Shown: positions 53,617-63,092 of the stretch, piece after piece
Position numbering within the stretch: the first letter of the stretch is position 1
Layout of the letters: the number at the start of each line of letters is the position of its first letter
NCBI RefSeq assembly: GCF_900188435.1
Contig: NZ_FYFA01000001.1
Coordinates: 2,294,001 to 2,358,000, forward strand
DNA length: 64,000 nt
Direction: 5' to 3'
Source of the DNA: Marinobacter sp. es.048
Lineage (GTDB): Bacteria > Pseudomonadota > Gammaproteobacteria > Pseudomonadales > Oleiphilaceae
Notes under the pieces: generated by a model
The model's input: the letters and a program-made list of their open reading frames with translations, nothing else
Told to the model about the DNA's origin: nothing
Databases searched by the model: none
Position numbers and translations under genes: made by a program

Positions 53617-53705
53617 TGTCGGATTACGGCCCTTTGGCCTAATCCGACCTACGCCATAGCTATCGCCAAACAACGTAGGTCGGATTAGCGAAGAGTAATC
53701 CGACA
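53617..53705. repeat. Pair of REP palindromes between acnD and prpF
   Basis: Copies at 53617-53653 (reverse, enlarged loop with GGCCCTTTGGCC) and 53674-53705 (forward, loop changed to GAAGA). Confidence 0.85.
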
Positions 53706-53724
53706 AAGAGCTAAAGGGTACCCC

Positions 53725-54900
53725 ATGCCTAACAAACCCCAAATCAAAATCCCCGCCACGTACATGCGTGGCGGCACATCCAAAGGCGTCTTTTTCCGCC
53801 TTCAGGACCTACCCGAACCCTGCCAGACCCCGGGCGAAGCCCGAGACAAACTCCTGCTCCGTGTAATCGGCAGCCCCGACCCCTACCAGAAGCAAATCGA
53901 CGGTATGGGCGGCGCTACCTCCAGCACCAGCAAAACCGTGATCCTGGCGGAGCCCACCCAGCCGGATCACGATGTCGATTACCTGTTCGGCCAGGTCTCC
54001 ATCGACAAGCCCTTTGTTGACTGGAGCGGCAACTGCGGCAACCTCACCGCTGCTGTAGGCGCCTTCGCCATCAACAGCGGTTTCGTTGCCAAGGACAGGA
54101 TTCCGGAGAACGGCACCTGCACCGTGCGCATCTGGCAAGCCAACATCAGAAAGACCATCGTCGCCCACGTGCCCATCACCAACGGTGAAGTGCAGGAAAC
54201 TGGTGATTTCGAGCTCGATGGCGTGACCTTCCCAGCCGCCGAAGTGCAAGTGGAATTCATGGACCCCGCCGATGGCGAAGGCTCCATGTTCCCCACCGGC
54301 AACCTGGTGGACGACCTTGAAGTGCCGGGCGTAGGCACCCTCAAAGCCACCATGATCAATGCCGGCATCCCAACCATCTTCGTGAACGCCGAAGACATCG
54401 GGTACAAAGGCACGGAGCTGCAGGACGACATCAACTCTGACCCTAAAGCTCTGGCCAGGTTTGAAACCATCCGTGCGCACGGAGCGGTTAAAATGGGGCT
54501 GATCCAGAACATCGAAGAAGCCGCCAATCGCCAGCACACTCCGAAAGTGGCCTTCGTTGCGAAGCCGTCTGATTACGTATCCTCAAGTGGCAAGAACATC
54601 GGGGCAGGGGATGTGGATGTCCTTGTTCGCGCTCTGTCCATGGGCAAGCTCCACCACGCCATGATGGGCACGGCTGCGGTGGCCATCGCTACCGCATCCG
54701 CCGTTCCCGGAACCCTGGTGAACCTTGCTGCTGGCGGTGGCGACCGTACCCATGTGACCTTCGGTCACCCCTCCGGAACTTTGCGTGTGGGCGCCGAAGC
54801 GAAGGAAGTGAATGGTCAGTGGACCGCAACCAAAGCCATTATGAGCCGCAGTGCGCGGGTATTGATGGAAGGTTGGGTTAGGGTGCCGGAATCAAGCTAG
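53725..54900 (+). CDS. prpF: 2-methylaconitate cis-trans isomerase PrpF
   Basis: A 391-residue enzyme of the PrpF/DapF-like fold that isomerises trans- to cis-2-methylaconitate after AcnD. Signatures are the N-terminal TYMRGGTSKGVFFRLQDLP, DGMGGATSSTSKTVIL and WSGNCGNLTAAVGAFAI with the catalytic cysteine region. It is last in the compact operon and is followed by a hairpin. Confidence 0.96.
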   Translation: MPNKPQIKIPATYMRGGTSKGVFFRLQDLPEPCQTPGEARDKLLLRVIGSPDPYQKQIDGMGGATSSTSKTVILAEPTQPDHDVDYLFGQVSIDKPFVDWSGNCGNLTAAVGAFAINSGFVAKDRIPENGTCTVRIWQANIRKTIVAHVPITNGEVQETGDFELDGVTFPAAEVQVEFMDPADGEGSMFPTGNLVDDLEVPGVGTLKATMINAGIPTIFVNAEDIGYKGTELQDDINSDPKALARFETIRAHGAVKMGLIQNIEEAANRQHTPKVAFVAKPSDYVSSSGKNIGAGDVDVLVRALSMGKLHHAMMGTAAVAIATASAVPGTLVNLAAGGGDRTHVTFGHPSGTLRVGAEAKEVNGQWTATKAIMSRSARVLMEGWVRVPESS

Positions 54901-54929
54901 GCTTCCGGTTCATATTTGCAGATGTGAAG

Positions 54930-54959
54930 AAGGTCGGAGAAAGGAGTTCCCCGACCTTT
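54930..54959 (+). terminator. Terminator after prpF
   Basis: Stem AAGGTCGG / CCGACCTT with a 14-base loop. It lies between prpF and the convergent PEP-CTERM gene. Confidence 0.6.
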
Positions 54960-54995
54960 ACAATTCAGCTAGCAATAATTTGATTAGTTGCGGTA

Positions 54996-55697
54996 TTACG
55001 AAGCTTTGCGGCTTCGGGCAATTCCGAGCCCCAACAGGCCCAGCCCAAAGAGTGCAAGGGTCCCGGGCTCAGGAACGTCCACAGTGCGGATGCCAGCCAG
55101 TGCAAAGTCTGTGTTGTCCGGGCTGCGCAGCTTCGCCGTGTCGGCGAAAAATTCAATGGAGGTTACTCCAGTGAACGCATCCAAAGACGAGAGGGGAGAG
55201 GCATTTGCAATTGTTCCCTCAAACAGCCCGGTTCCGTCCAGTGCGGTTCCGGTAAAACCACCACCAGCTCCGTTACCGTTCACTTGGAACTGAGCAATTT
55301 CCGCCACCGGGTCTGAGTTATTTGCTCCATTTCCAAAAAGGTCGAGGAAAAAAATTGAAGCGATGTCGACTGCGCGAGAAAACGTAATTTTCAGGCGTTG
55401 AACATCTGTTTTCTCGCCATCGCCAAAGGAAACCTCATCGTCGACGATGCCGATGCCATCTGATGAGCATGTGAGTCCAATCGGACCGCAATGCGTGATG
55501 TCACCGTCAAATGTAGTTTCCGTGAAGCCGGTTGATCCGTTTCCATCAAAGGCCTCGAGAGTGACCGAAAGGCTTCCGAATAGTCTTGGGTTGTTAGCTG
55601 TCCACCCGCCGTCTGTGAAATCGATCAGTCCCGCATTCGCAGATTGGGAAGCTCCGAGCGCTACAGCGAGCCCCATTGCCAGAAATGAAGTCTTCAT
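54996..55697 (-). CDS. PEP-CTERM sorted protein
   Basis: A 233-residue exported protein with a signal peptide (MKTSFLAMGLAVALGASQSA, cleavage near ANA). The body is beta-rich with two cysteines (THCGPIGLTCSS) and a segment VDIASIFFLDLFGNGAN typical of choice-of-anchor PEP-CTERM proteins. The C-terminal tag is VPEPGTLALFGLGLLGLGIA then RSRK. Target of exosortase sorting. It has a sigma-54 type promoter 59-75 bases upstream. Confidence 0.9.
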   Translation of the reverse strand: MKTSFLAMGLAVALGASQSANAGLIDFTDGGWTANNPRLFGSLSVTLEAFDGNGSTGFTETTFDGDITHCGPIGLTCSSDGIGIVDDEVSFGDGEKTDVQRLKITFSRAVDIASIFFLDLFGNGANNSDPVAEIAQFQVNGNGAGGGFTGTALDGTGLFEGTIANASPLSSLDAFTGVTSIEFFADTAKLRSPDNTDFALAGIRTVDVPEPGTLALFGLGLLGLGIARSRKAS

Positions 55698-55755
55698 TAA
55701 ACACGTACTCCTGAATCGTTAATACTCAATGACCTTCATGGCCCGTAGAGTATAA

Positions 55756-55772
55756 AGCATTAAATGTGCCAG
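55756..55772 (-). promoter_or_regulatory. Sigma-54 type promoter of PEP-CTERM gene
   Basis: Minus-strand CTGGCACATTTAATGCT, with TGGCAC at -24 and TGCT at -12; GG and GC are ten bases apart. The best consensus match of the four in the window. Confidence 0.8.
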
Positions 55773-56380
55773 AGGTGTTAAACGCTTTTACTTCAGAGTG
55801 ATAGGTGTTTGGAGGAACGTTTATTAGTTCGTCATGTAAAAGAATTCGACACACTATAAGCTTTCTGAGTCAGGATCATAAGAATCGTAAAATAATCAAC
55901 GTTAAGCAGACTTCGACCGAATGCCTCCTGCCTTTTTAAGCAGGTCTGATAGCGCGCCGGTAAACAGGCCCTTCCAAAAGTCCTCTGGTTAAAGCTGATA
56001 AGAGGGCGCGCTGAGTTTTGGGAGCTTGCGAAGCCCGTACCTGAGGGTCGCCAGACCTCCGGGTTCAGCTCCTTTCGTTTTGCAGATGCGGACGAGGCTG
56101 AATTCAGTGTGATCCGAATCGACAGTTTGGTGATGTCAGTAAAGTTTACGCCCGATTCGGCCAGTTCCTTGTTGAAGTAATTGTTTAATTCTTAACTGAC
56201 TATAAAAAGCTTCATTTAAACACTTTCCTTCTAATGAAATTGAACTCAAGCGTCGCTGAATAGACATGACGCCTATTGCGATTCATTTTCGCCGGTTCAA
56301 CGTCGAATATCCTTACACTTTGATCTCGGGATCAATAAAATAATATTTTTAACTACCTGAAAAATAAATATTTTTATTAT
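55773..56380. other. Gap between divergent PEP-CTERM genes
   Basis: No gene is visible. The stretch separates two sigma-54 type promoters and is long enough to hold distant activator sites, but I could not pick out a repeated site. Confidence 0.5.
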
Positions 56381-56397
56381 CTGGTATGGGTCATGCT
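56381..56397 (+). promoter_or_regulatory. Sigma-54 type promoter of PEP-CTERM gene
   Basis: CTGGTATGGGTCATGCT: GG and GC ten bases apart, with TGCT at -12. It lies 71 bases upstream of the start codon. Confidence 0.7.
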
Positions 56398-56468
56398 TAT
56401 TCAGGAGTACCGCTGACTCGCTGGCTTGAATTCCGGCTGCCAGCGTTCACAATCAAGGAGAGATAATT

Positions 56469-57311
56469 ATGAACACAGCACTTAAAAGAACCCTTCTATC
56501 AACGGTTGTCCTGCCTTTGACTCTCGGCGCGGCATCTGCCAGTGCGGTGATGATTGAAGAGTGGGGCTATGACGTCGACAGTAACTTCTCTAACACGAGC
56601 TACACTGCAGCAGATGGTGATAACGACGGCACCATTGTTGAATCTGATAATGAATTGTCATGGGGCGGCAGTCTTGATCCTGCTTCGGAGGATCGGTCTT
56701 CGGTTTCAATCGAGGATGTATCTTCGGCAGGCGGTCTTTTCACCAATGTGAACACCGTAGATGGTGGAACCTTTACCCACGACAACAATATTATCAATGC
56801 CGATTTTCAGTCGCTGACAGGATTTGATCTGACGTCCACGCTGATATTGACTCCCGTTGATCCCGCCGGGCCAGCGTTGGAGCCAACATCGCTGACGTTC
56901 ATGAGTTTCTTCAGTGAAACATTCAACAGGGATGAGCCCGGAGACTGTAGTTTCCCATCAACCTCAGCGTGTGATGACATCTTCACCATTGATAATTTTG
57001 ACGAGCTAGGTGCCGTGGATAATGGTGAAGGAGGCTTCGAGTTCGCTCAGTCGTTCGTCATCGCCGATTACAAGTATACGGTGTTTCTGGAGTTGGCCGG
57101 CCTTGCGGTCCTGGATGATGACGCCTGTACAGCAGCAGGAGCCAGCTCTGGATGTGTCGGTCTTCTGACTCTTGAGGATACCGAAAACAACTTCGACACC
57201 AGTTTCCGGATCACCGCGTCAAAGGTACCTGAGCCTGGCACGCTTGCATTGCTGGGCCTTGGCCTTGCCGGCTTGGGTCTGTCACGCAGGAGAAAAGCAG
57301 CAAGTGCATAA
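56469..57311 (+). CDS. PEP-CTERM sorted protein
   Basis: A 280-residue exported protein. Signal peptide cleaved near ASA/VM, then an Asp/Ser/Thr-rich body that begins IEEWGYDVDSNFSNTSY and includes THNEL-like DNELSWGG, two cysteine pairs (CSFPSTSAC, CTAAGASSGC) and the tag VPEPGTLALLGLGLAGLGLS with RRRK. A THxN-family-like layout is possible. Strong AAGGAGAG ribosome binding site. Divergent from the previous PEP-CTERM gene. Confidence 0.9.
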   Translation: MNTALKRTLLSTVVLPLTLGAASASAVMIEEWGYDVDSNFSNTSYTAADGDNDGTIVESDNELSWGGSLDPASEDRSSVSIEDVSSAGGLFTNVNTVDGGTFTHDNNIINADFQSLTGFDLTSTLILTPVDPAGPALEPTSLTFMSFFSETFNRDEPGDCSFPSTSACDDIFTIDNFDELGAVDNGEGGFEFAQSFVIADYKYTVFLELAGLAVLDDDACTAAGASSGCVGLLTLEDTENNFDTSFRITASKVPEPGTLALLGLGLAGLGLSRRRKAASA

Positions 57312-57350
57312 TGTCTGAACGGTTATAATGTTCAGATGCCACTGCTGAAA

Positions 57351-57385
57351 AAAGAAGCCCCCGCCTCGCAGCGGGGGCTTCTTTT
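57351..57385. terminator. Bidirectional rho-independent terminator
   Basis: Stem AAGAAGCCCCCGC / GCGGGGGCTTCTT with TTTT to the right and AAA to the left. It serves both the PEP-CTERM gene and the convergent acyltransferase gene. Confidence 0.92.
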
Positions 57386-58199
57386 AGTTGTTATCCGGTT
57401 TAGCCGGCAAGAATCGTCCCTCATCCGTAATCAACGACCAGACATCGGGACGACGCTTCTTGATACGGTCAATCAGTGACGCTGCTTCGGTGAAGGCAGG
57501 GCGGCGTAGCCCGTGATACTCAAGCACCGGTCCCACATGGTCAAATTCCACTCCAAATCGTTTTAACAGGCGCAACTGGGCTGGCTCCATAACCGCCATC
57601 CAGTGGGTTATGCCATGTTTAACTGACATTTCGAGAATGGCAGCGAAAAGCCCCAGGCTGATATAGGGAACTGCCCGTTTGCCATTTTCTGAATCGCTGT
57701 AACTGGCCTGCTCGCTGACACCCGTGACAGATTTGTCCTCATTGAGGCGCTTCCGAAACTCCCGGCTGACTGCCATCCGTGATATTTCTGCGATCTGATC
57801 ACGGCGGGCGAGTGCAATCGCTTCTTGTGCTCGTCGGCTCATTCGGTGCGTGCAGGGGGCCTCCATCGGGAAATCGCCTTCTTCGGGGTGGTCGCCCGCC
57901 ATGACAAGACGAACGGTGGCCACGCTGTGTCCCGTCGCCCGGTGCCGAATCAAAGCGTGAGCGGACCTCGGATCGTACGAATCGTGCTCCCGGTTATCGA
58001 CAAAGCAATTCGGGTCCTCGAAAGGCCGGTCGATGCAGTAAACCTGATAGCGAACTTCGAAGACCTCATTGATCGCTTCTGGCGAGGTTGCCAGCTCTAC
58101 ATCGAAGACTGAGTGAAAAATGTTACCGATGTCGTCTTCGTGAGCGTTCCGGTTTTTGGTATTTCCTCTCCCGTGTTGAAAAGCGGAGCCGTTTTGCAT
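57384..58199 (-). CDS. PEP-CTERM/exosortase-associated N-acyl amino acid synthase
   Basis: A 271-residue GNAT-fold acyltransferase related to autoinducer synthases. It has the family start ATSPEAINEVFEVRYQVYCI then DRPFEDPNCF, with the RHRATGHSVATVRLVM core and ISRMAVSREFRKR. Proteins of this PEP-CTERM-linked group are reported to make long-chain N-acyl amino acids. The TIGR03694 assignment is by sequence pattern. GAGG precedes the ATG. It lies 118 bases after a flavoprotein gene on the same strand. Confidence 0.88.
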   Translation of the reverse strand: MQNGSAFQHGRGNTKNRNAHEDDIGNIFHSVFDVELATSPEAINEVFEVRYQVYCIDRPFEDPNCFVDNREHDSYDPRSAHALIRHRATGHSVATVRLVMAGDHPEEGDFPMEAPCTHRMSRRAQEAIALARRDQIAEISRMAVSREFRKRLNEDKSVTGVSEQASYSDSENGKRAVPYISLGLFAAILEMSVKHGITHWMAVMEPAQLRLLKRFGVEFDHVGPVLEYHGLRRPAFTEAASLIDRIKKRRPDVWSLITDEGRFLPAKPDNN

Positions 58200-58317
58200 A
58201 ATTAGGTCCTCATATTGTCCCGTTCAGGGAGGCTGTTATGGCGATAATCCATGGAGTAAAACCGCCGTCTCAACATCCACTGAGGGCGTACTACGGGTAT
58301 ATCGAGGTAACAGCAGA

Positions 58318-59952
58318 TCAGACCTCGGAACCTTTTATCCTGTGCACGTATCGTCCTGGCGCCAGGATGAAATTGGGATCGACGGCAGCCTTCAATTGAC
58401 TGGCAAGGCCAGGGAAAGCCGAGCGATCGTTATTCAGGGTATCCATGGCGTCGACGTTCAGGCGGTAGGGCAGGAAGCCTTCCTTTTGCCCTGCGTTCAG
58501 CAAGGCGCGGTAACAGTTCCTTGCCCGAGCTGTCGCATCCGGGTCCCTGCGATCAAAGAGCAGAGGCACGGTAGAGTCGAAGCAGCGGTCGTTTACCGTC
58601 GTCAAGGTAATAAGTGGATTGACACCGTATTGTGGGCAAATTCGTTCGATCATTTCGGTATAACGCCGAACATCGTTTCCCCTTATCGGGACCAGCGGCG
58701 CGAACCAAATGAGACCGCAGCCGTCCCGCGCGGGATTCTTTGGCCGTCCGGGCTCTGGCAGGGTGCCCGAGCGCCAATAGGCCAGCGCCAGCGCAACCTC
58801 GTTGGGAGTCCCATGCATGATTTCGAGCGCCCCGGAGAGCGTATCCGCCATGCCCTTAACCCGCGTTGCCAGCCTGCCGGGCAGCACGCGGGCGATAGTT
58901 CGTGCAGCCTTGACCCTTCGCCGGTTTATGAAGACCAGGCGGTCAGTCACGGGCCCAAGAATCCGCCTCAAGGTGCGCCTGGCCGCCCCAACCATCTCTC
59001 TGGACGCGTAAATCGCGCCAACACCGCTCCAGGCTGGAACGCCATAGCGATCAGCGAGAGCTTCAATTTCGTCGGCAGGCAAGACCCCGTCGATCGCCTT
59101 GTCTTCGGGGAAGGGTGCCATCATCGAGAGCATACGCTGGCTGTTGAGCAGGTTGATCGCAACAACAGAGCCACCAAGTGCGCGCAGCACTGCCCTGACT
59201 GTCGGTACGAGCAGTTCCAGTTTGGCGTCGTCTTTTGTGGAAAAGAAAAACGCAGTGACAGTTTCGGGAGCCGGTGCAAGGGCGATGGTCATTTTCACAA
59301 CCACGCCGAAATTCCCCTGGCTGAAAAGCCCATCGAGATAAGGGCCAAGCCCCCATTTGAAAAGTCCGTCTATTTCCGCACCGCCAAGTTCGCTCAATGG
59401 GGTCCTGTAAAGCGTGCCGTCGGGCAGCACCGCTTCTATTTTGGTTACTGCCGCGAAATGGTCGGTAATCGGCGTGATGCCGTAACCACGCTCAAGTGCA
59501 TTACCAAGAATGCTGCAAGTGGGTCCCGCGCCTGTCACAGGAACAAGGTAATCGCCATCATTGCGATCGAGGAATTCTCGCAGGGCGCCCTGAGTTACCC
59601 CGGGCTCAACAGTAACAACGCCCATTTCCGGGTCAAAATCGGAAATTCGATCAAGGCGGCTGAGGTCAAGGATTACGCAATCGTCTTCCACCGGGTTGGC
59701 ACTGCCGTAACCCCAGTTGTTACCCGTGCTCACCGGGTAGACCGAGACCTTCCAGCGTTGCGCAATTTGTAGAATGTCTGCGACCTGCTCCTGTGTTTCC
59801 GGGCGCAGAACAGCCGGAATTGAGCGCCTGGTTCCAATTGTAGAGGCACCAAGATTCTCGGCGCTCGCCGAGGTGACTCCGGATTTTCCCAGGATAGCGG
59901 CCCATTCGGTAATTGCAGACTCGATAGAGGAACTAGTCACTGGCGTTTCCAA
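58318..59952 (-). CDS. VAO/4-cresol-dehydrogenase-type FAD oxidoreductase
   Basis: A 544-residue flavoprotein. The FAD-binding domain shows VLRPETQEQVADILQIAQRW, YPVSTGNNWGYGSANP and VVTVEPGVTQGALREFLD with VTGAGPTCSILGNALERGYG, the pattern of p-cresol methylhydroxylase and vanillyl-alcohol oxidase. The C-terminal substrate domain ends PNFILAPGRYVHR. Start is a TTG at 59952 with no good ribosome binding site; GTG 59940 is an alternative. The substrate is unknown. Location upstream of the N-acyl amino acid synthase raises the idea of acting on N-acyl tyrosine. Confidence 0.8.
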   Translation of the reverse strand: METPVTSSSIESAITEWAAILGKSGVTSASAENLGASTIGTRRSIPAVLRPETQEQVADILQIAQRWKVSVYPVSTGNNWGYGSANPVEDDCVILDLSRLDRISDFDPEMGVVTVEPGVTQGALREFLDRNDGDYLVPVTGAGPTCSILGNALERGYGITPITDHFAAVTKIEAVLPDGTLYRTPLSELGGAEIDGLFKWGLGPYLDGLFSQGNFGVVVKMTIALAPAPETVTAFFFSTKDDAKLELLVPTVRAVLRALGGSVVAINLLNSQRMLSMMAPFPEDKAIDGVLPADEIEALADRYGVPAWSGVGAIYASREMVGAARRTLRRILGPVTDRLVFINRRRVKAARTIARVLPGRLATRVKGMADTLSGALEIMHGTPNEVALALAYWRSGTLPEPGRPKNPARDGCGLIWFAPLVPIRGNDVRRYTEMIERICPQYGVNPLITLTTVNDRCFDSTVPLLFDRRDPDATARARNCYRALLNAGQKEGFLPYRLNVDAMDTLNNDRSAFPGLASQLKAAVDPNFILAPGRYVHRIKGSEV

Positions 59953-60347
59953 GGTTTATCGAAGATTTCGTAAATCTGTCTTTAAAGTGTAATTCCGGTT
60001 GTTCTTTGTTGGCACGAGATTATAGGCGAGACTAGGCTCGAATAAATATATTGTAGCATTACGGGTTTGACAGTGGTTTGAGTCTACTAACCTAATGGTA
60101 AACAGATAGTTGTATTGAAATTGGAGGAAATCGTCGTAAGAGTATTTATTAAATCAAATTAACCTGATTTTCTGGATGCGTTACGAACAATGTTTAACTT
60201 TTTGTTTTTAAGATCGATATTGAATATATAAGTCATTAATAAAATAATGAGTTGATCTTTTCTGGCAACGTGGAATAAGGGCGGCCTTCAGGAAACCATA
60301 AGCCAGGTTGGTCGCATCACGAACTGAGATACTCTGGAGCTCTTACC
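59953..60347. other. Gap between FAD oxidoreductase and prpD
   Basis: AT-rich and without a gene. It must hold the divergent promoters. No sigma-54 GG-N10-GC match with the right spacing was found here. Confidence 0.5.
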
Positions 60348-61832
60348 ATGTCAGCAACATTCGATCTCAATGAACGCCCGGACTACGATGACCTGATACA
60401 GACCATTGCCGACTACACCCTGAACTACCGAATAAAAAGTCAGGAAGCCTGGAACACCGCCCGAAACTGCCTGATGGACACGCTGGGCTGTGGCTTGCTG
60501 GCGTTGCGATTCCCGGAATGCACCAAACATCTGGGCCCGATTGTAGAGGGCACGATGGTGCCCTACGGTGCCCGGGTTCCGGGAACGTCTTTCAGGCTGG
60601 ACCCGGTAAAAGCCGCCTGGGATATCGGCTGCACCATTCGCTGGCTGGACTACAACGATACCTGGCTGGCAGCGGAGTGGGGGCATCCGTCGGACAATCT
60701 GGGTGGCATTCTGGCGGTAGCCGATCACCTCTCCCAGAAGCGGGTTGCAGAGGGCAAAGCCCCGCTCACCATGATGGATGTGTTGGAAGCCATGATAATG
60801 GCCCACGAAATTCAAGGTGTGCTGGCCCTGGAAAATTCCTTCAACCGGGTGGGCCTGGACCACGTTGTATTGGTCAAGGTGGCATCCACAGCCGTCACCG
60901 CAAAAATGATGGGCGCGAACAGGGAACAGTTGCTATCGGCGCTTTCACACGCCTGGGTAGACGGCCAATCCTTGCGTACCTATCGCCATGCACCCAATGC
61001 AGGGTCGCGCAAATCCTGGGCAGCAGGCGATGCGACATCCCGTGCAGTTCGGCTGGCAGACATCGCTATGCGCGGAGAAATGGGCATTCCAAGCGCGCTG
61101 ACTGCTCCACAGTGGGGGTTCTATGACGTTCTGTTCAGCAAAACCAACAAAGACCAGAAGCTGAAGCCTGAGGATAAACGCCAGTTCTCTATGCCCCAGG
61201 AGTTTGGCTCCTACGTAATGGAGAACGTCCTCTTCAAGATCTCGTTCCCGGCGGAGTTTCATGCCCAGACAGCAGCAGAAGCGGCGGTCACCCTGCACCC
61301 GCACGTCAAAGACCGACTGGACGAGATCGATCGGATTGTCATTACTACCCACGAATCGGCTATCCGTATCATCTCAAAGCAAGGCAGACTTGCCAACGCA
61401 GCAGACAGGGATCACTGCCTGCAATACATGGCGGCAGTGCCACTGATCTTCGGCACTTTGACGGCCGAGCACTATGAAGACAGCTTTCACCAAGCTAACC
61501 CGATCATCGACCGAATCCGCGAAAAAATGGAAGTGGTGGAAGATGAAAGGTACAGCCGGGAATATCTCGAAGAAGACAAGCGATCCATCGCCAACGCTAT
61601 TCAGGTGTTCTTTAACGATGGCAGCAGCACAGACAACGTGGCGGTTGAATATCCGATCGGGCATCGTCGCCGCAGGGAGGAGGGCATTCCGCTCCTTGAG
61701 GATAAGTTCCGCAATAATCTGGACACCCGGTTTCCGGGTCAGCGTTGCGATCAGATATTCGAGATCTGTAAGGATCAGAAATTGCTTGAAGCTACGCCAG
61801 TACAGGAATTTATGAGCTTGTTTGTCATATAG
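60348..61832 (+). CDS. prpD: 2-methylcitrate dehydratase PrpD
   Basis: A 494-residue MmgE/PrpD-family enzyme that dehydrates 2-methylcitrate. Motifs include [51 protein letters not shown] and [20 protein letters not shown]. It begins after TGGAG. It is 5.4 kb from prpF and separated from the operon by PEP-CTERM genes. With AcnD and PrpF present, PrpD gives a second route for the same step. A terminator follows. Confidence 0.95.
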   Translation: MSATFDLNERPDYDDLIQTIADYTLNYRIKSQEAWNTARNCLMDTLGCGLLALRFPECTKHLGPIVEGTMVPYGARVPGTSFRLDPVKAAWDIGCTIRWLDYNDTWLAAEWGHPSDNLGGILAVADHLSQKRVAEGKAPLTMMDVLEAMIMAHEIQGVLALENSFNRVGLDHVVLVKVASTAVTAKMMGANREQLLSALSHAWVDGQSLRTYRHAPNAGSRKSWAAGDATSRAVRLADIAMRGEMGIPSALTAPQWGFYDVLFSKTNKDQKLKPEDKRQFSMPQEFGSYVMENVLFKISFPAEFHAQTAAEAAVTLHPHVKDRLDEIDRIVITTHESAIRIISKQGRLANAADRDHCLQYMAAVPLIFGTLTAEHYEDSFHQANPIIDRIREKMEVVEDERYSREYLEEDKRSIANAIQVFFNDGSSTDNVAVEYPIGHRRRREEGIPLLEDKFRNNLDTRFPGQRCDQIFEICKDQKLLEATPVQEFMSLFVI

Positions 61833-61853
61833 ACCCGATACGCAATATTATAA

Positions 61854-61890
61854 AAAAACCCCAGGGAGCATCATTCCCCGGGGTTTCCTT
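61854..61890. terminator. Terminator between prpD and PEP-CTERM gene
   Basis: Stem AAACCCCAGGGA / TCCCCGGGGTTT with a short loop and A/T tracts on both sides, suited to both converging genes. Confidence 0.85.
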
Positions 61891-61920
61891 AAAAAACTAG
61901 AGTCTGCTAAATAATTAGAC

Positions 61921-62700
61921 TCAGGCTTTCCTGCTACGCCCAATAGCCAAGCCCAGTAAACCCAGGCCTAGTAAGGCAAGTGTGCCTGGTTCCGGGACCC
62001 TGGCGAGGCTTACATTATCGATTCCCCAGCCATCGGCATTGCCTTCGCCGTTATCGAACAGCAAGTTGACACCAGTAAAGGCTACATCAGAAAACAAAGT
62101 AATGTAGGCGATGTTGCCGTTCGGCTGTCTGCCGTCGCCGGTGGCAGGACCTTTAAATGTTAGCGTCGAAGAGTCTCCATTGCTAAACAGAAACTCCAGC
62201 GTGGCTCCTTGATCGTTCGCATCGGAGAGAAAGAACCCAAGCGCATTGTAGTTACTGTCAATTATGTCCCAGGTCACCTGGTCAGCGTCGTTGCTATCAA
62301 GCCACTGGGAATCATAGGCCATGTTGCGGCCGAATTCGCCAGTAGTATCGTCTTCGATCATGAGCAGATCATTGCGAATGTTACCGTTGCTGGCTGTATT
62401 CGGCGCTGTCATGGTGAAGGTACCAACACTGGTCTCGAATGCTGATCCACCGACGACCCATGTGGCTTGATCACCGGTTGCACCGGAAGCCTCGTAGGTT
62501 TCGTTGGTAATCGTGTAACTGTTAATCGGGTCATCAAAAGTTTCAGTGATGCCGTTGTAAGTAGAATCGCTAAAGGCTGCGGCTGCCGCATTGGCATCAT
62601 CTGCACCATAAGCAGCTTCAAACTTGATAACACCGGCGCTTGCTGTGCCAACCATTCCCGACAATGCCAGACCAATCAATGTCTTCGAGAATAACTTCAT
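61921..62700 (-). CDS. PEP-CTERM sorted protein
   Basis: A 259-residue exported protein. I chose the ATG at 62700 because AAAGGACGG lies upstream and the signal peptide starts there (MKLFSKTLIGLALSGMVGTA). The body begins VIKFEAAYGADDANAAAAAF and contains GITETFDDPIN and WGIDNVSLARVPEPGT, a fold common in PEP-CTERM adhesin-like proteins. The tag VPEPGTLALLGLGLLGLAIG ends with RSRKA. A sigma-54 type promoter lies upstream. Confidence 0.9.
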   Translation of the reverse strand: MKLFSKTLIGLALSGMVGTASAGVIKFEAAYGADDANAAAAAFSDSTYNGITETFDDPINSYTITNETYEASGATGDQATWVVGGSAFETSVGTFTMTAPNTASNGNIRNDLLMIEDDTTGEFGRNMAYDSQWLDSNDADQVTWDIIDSNYNALGFFLSDANDQGATLEFLFSNGDSSTLTFKGPATGDGRQPNGNIAYITLFSDVAFTGVNLLFDNGEGNADGWGIDNVSLARVPEPGTLALLGLGLLGLAIGRSRKA

Positions 62701-62761
62701 AATATTCCGTCCTTTTAAAATTCCCAATTGAATCGGTAGATTCAAGCGTGAGTTGGGATTA

Positions 62762-62778
62762 AGCCAGTATCACGCCAA
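62762..62778 (-). promoter_or_regulatory. Sigma-54 type promoter of PEP-CTERM gene
   Basis: Minus-strand TTGGCGTGATACTGGCT, GG and GC separated by ten bases. It lies 62 bases upstream of the start codon. Confidence 0.7.
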
Positions 62779-63092
62779 AAACGAAAAATAGTCAGAAAAA
62801 CAGTGTAAAAGGAGTCTTTTTTGATCGCAGGTCAAGTAACGGTGTAAAAAATATCGACGATTAGATCCGGCTGATGTTGCGTACAAGTAACAACCATTTC
62901 GATATGCTTGAATCGTGAATACATCTGAAGCGTTCGATGCTTAAAGTGCTGCAGAATTTACATTGTTTAATCCGCCTGAGCTTTTCGGATTGATTGAACT
63001 CCGTCCCATTTGACGTACAATCATTTTTGATTGCAGTTCCTGTCGCATCGGACGCGCGAGCAGGCATCGTCTCAGTAACACAAGGAGTTGGC
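62779..63092. other. Gap before sugar transferase
   Basis: No gene. It holds the leader of the sugar transferase, ending with AAGGAG five bases before its GTG start. Confidence 0.5.

Noticed and set aside
58342-59772. A 476-codon plus-strand open frame
   Set aside because: It is entirely antisense to the flavoprotein gene, whose domain motifs are clear. Its own product has no recognisable motif and an odd Arg/His-rich composition.
59990-60060. A possible sigma-54 promoter (TTGGCACGAG) upstream of prpD
   Set aside because: The GG element is good, but there is no GC ten bases later, so the -12 element is missing.
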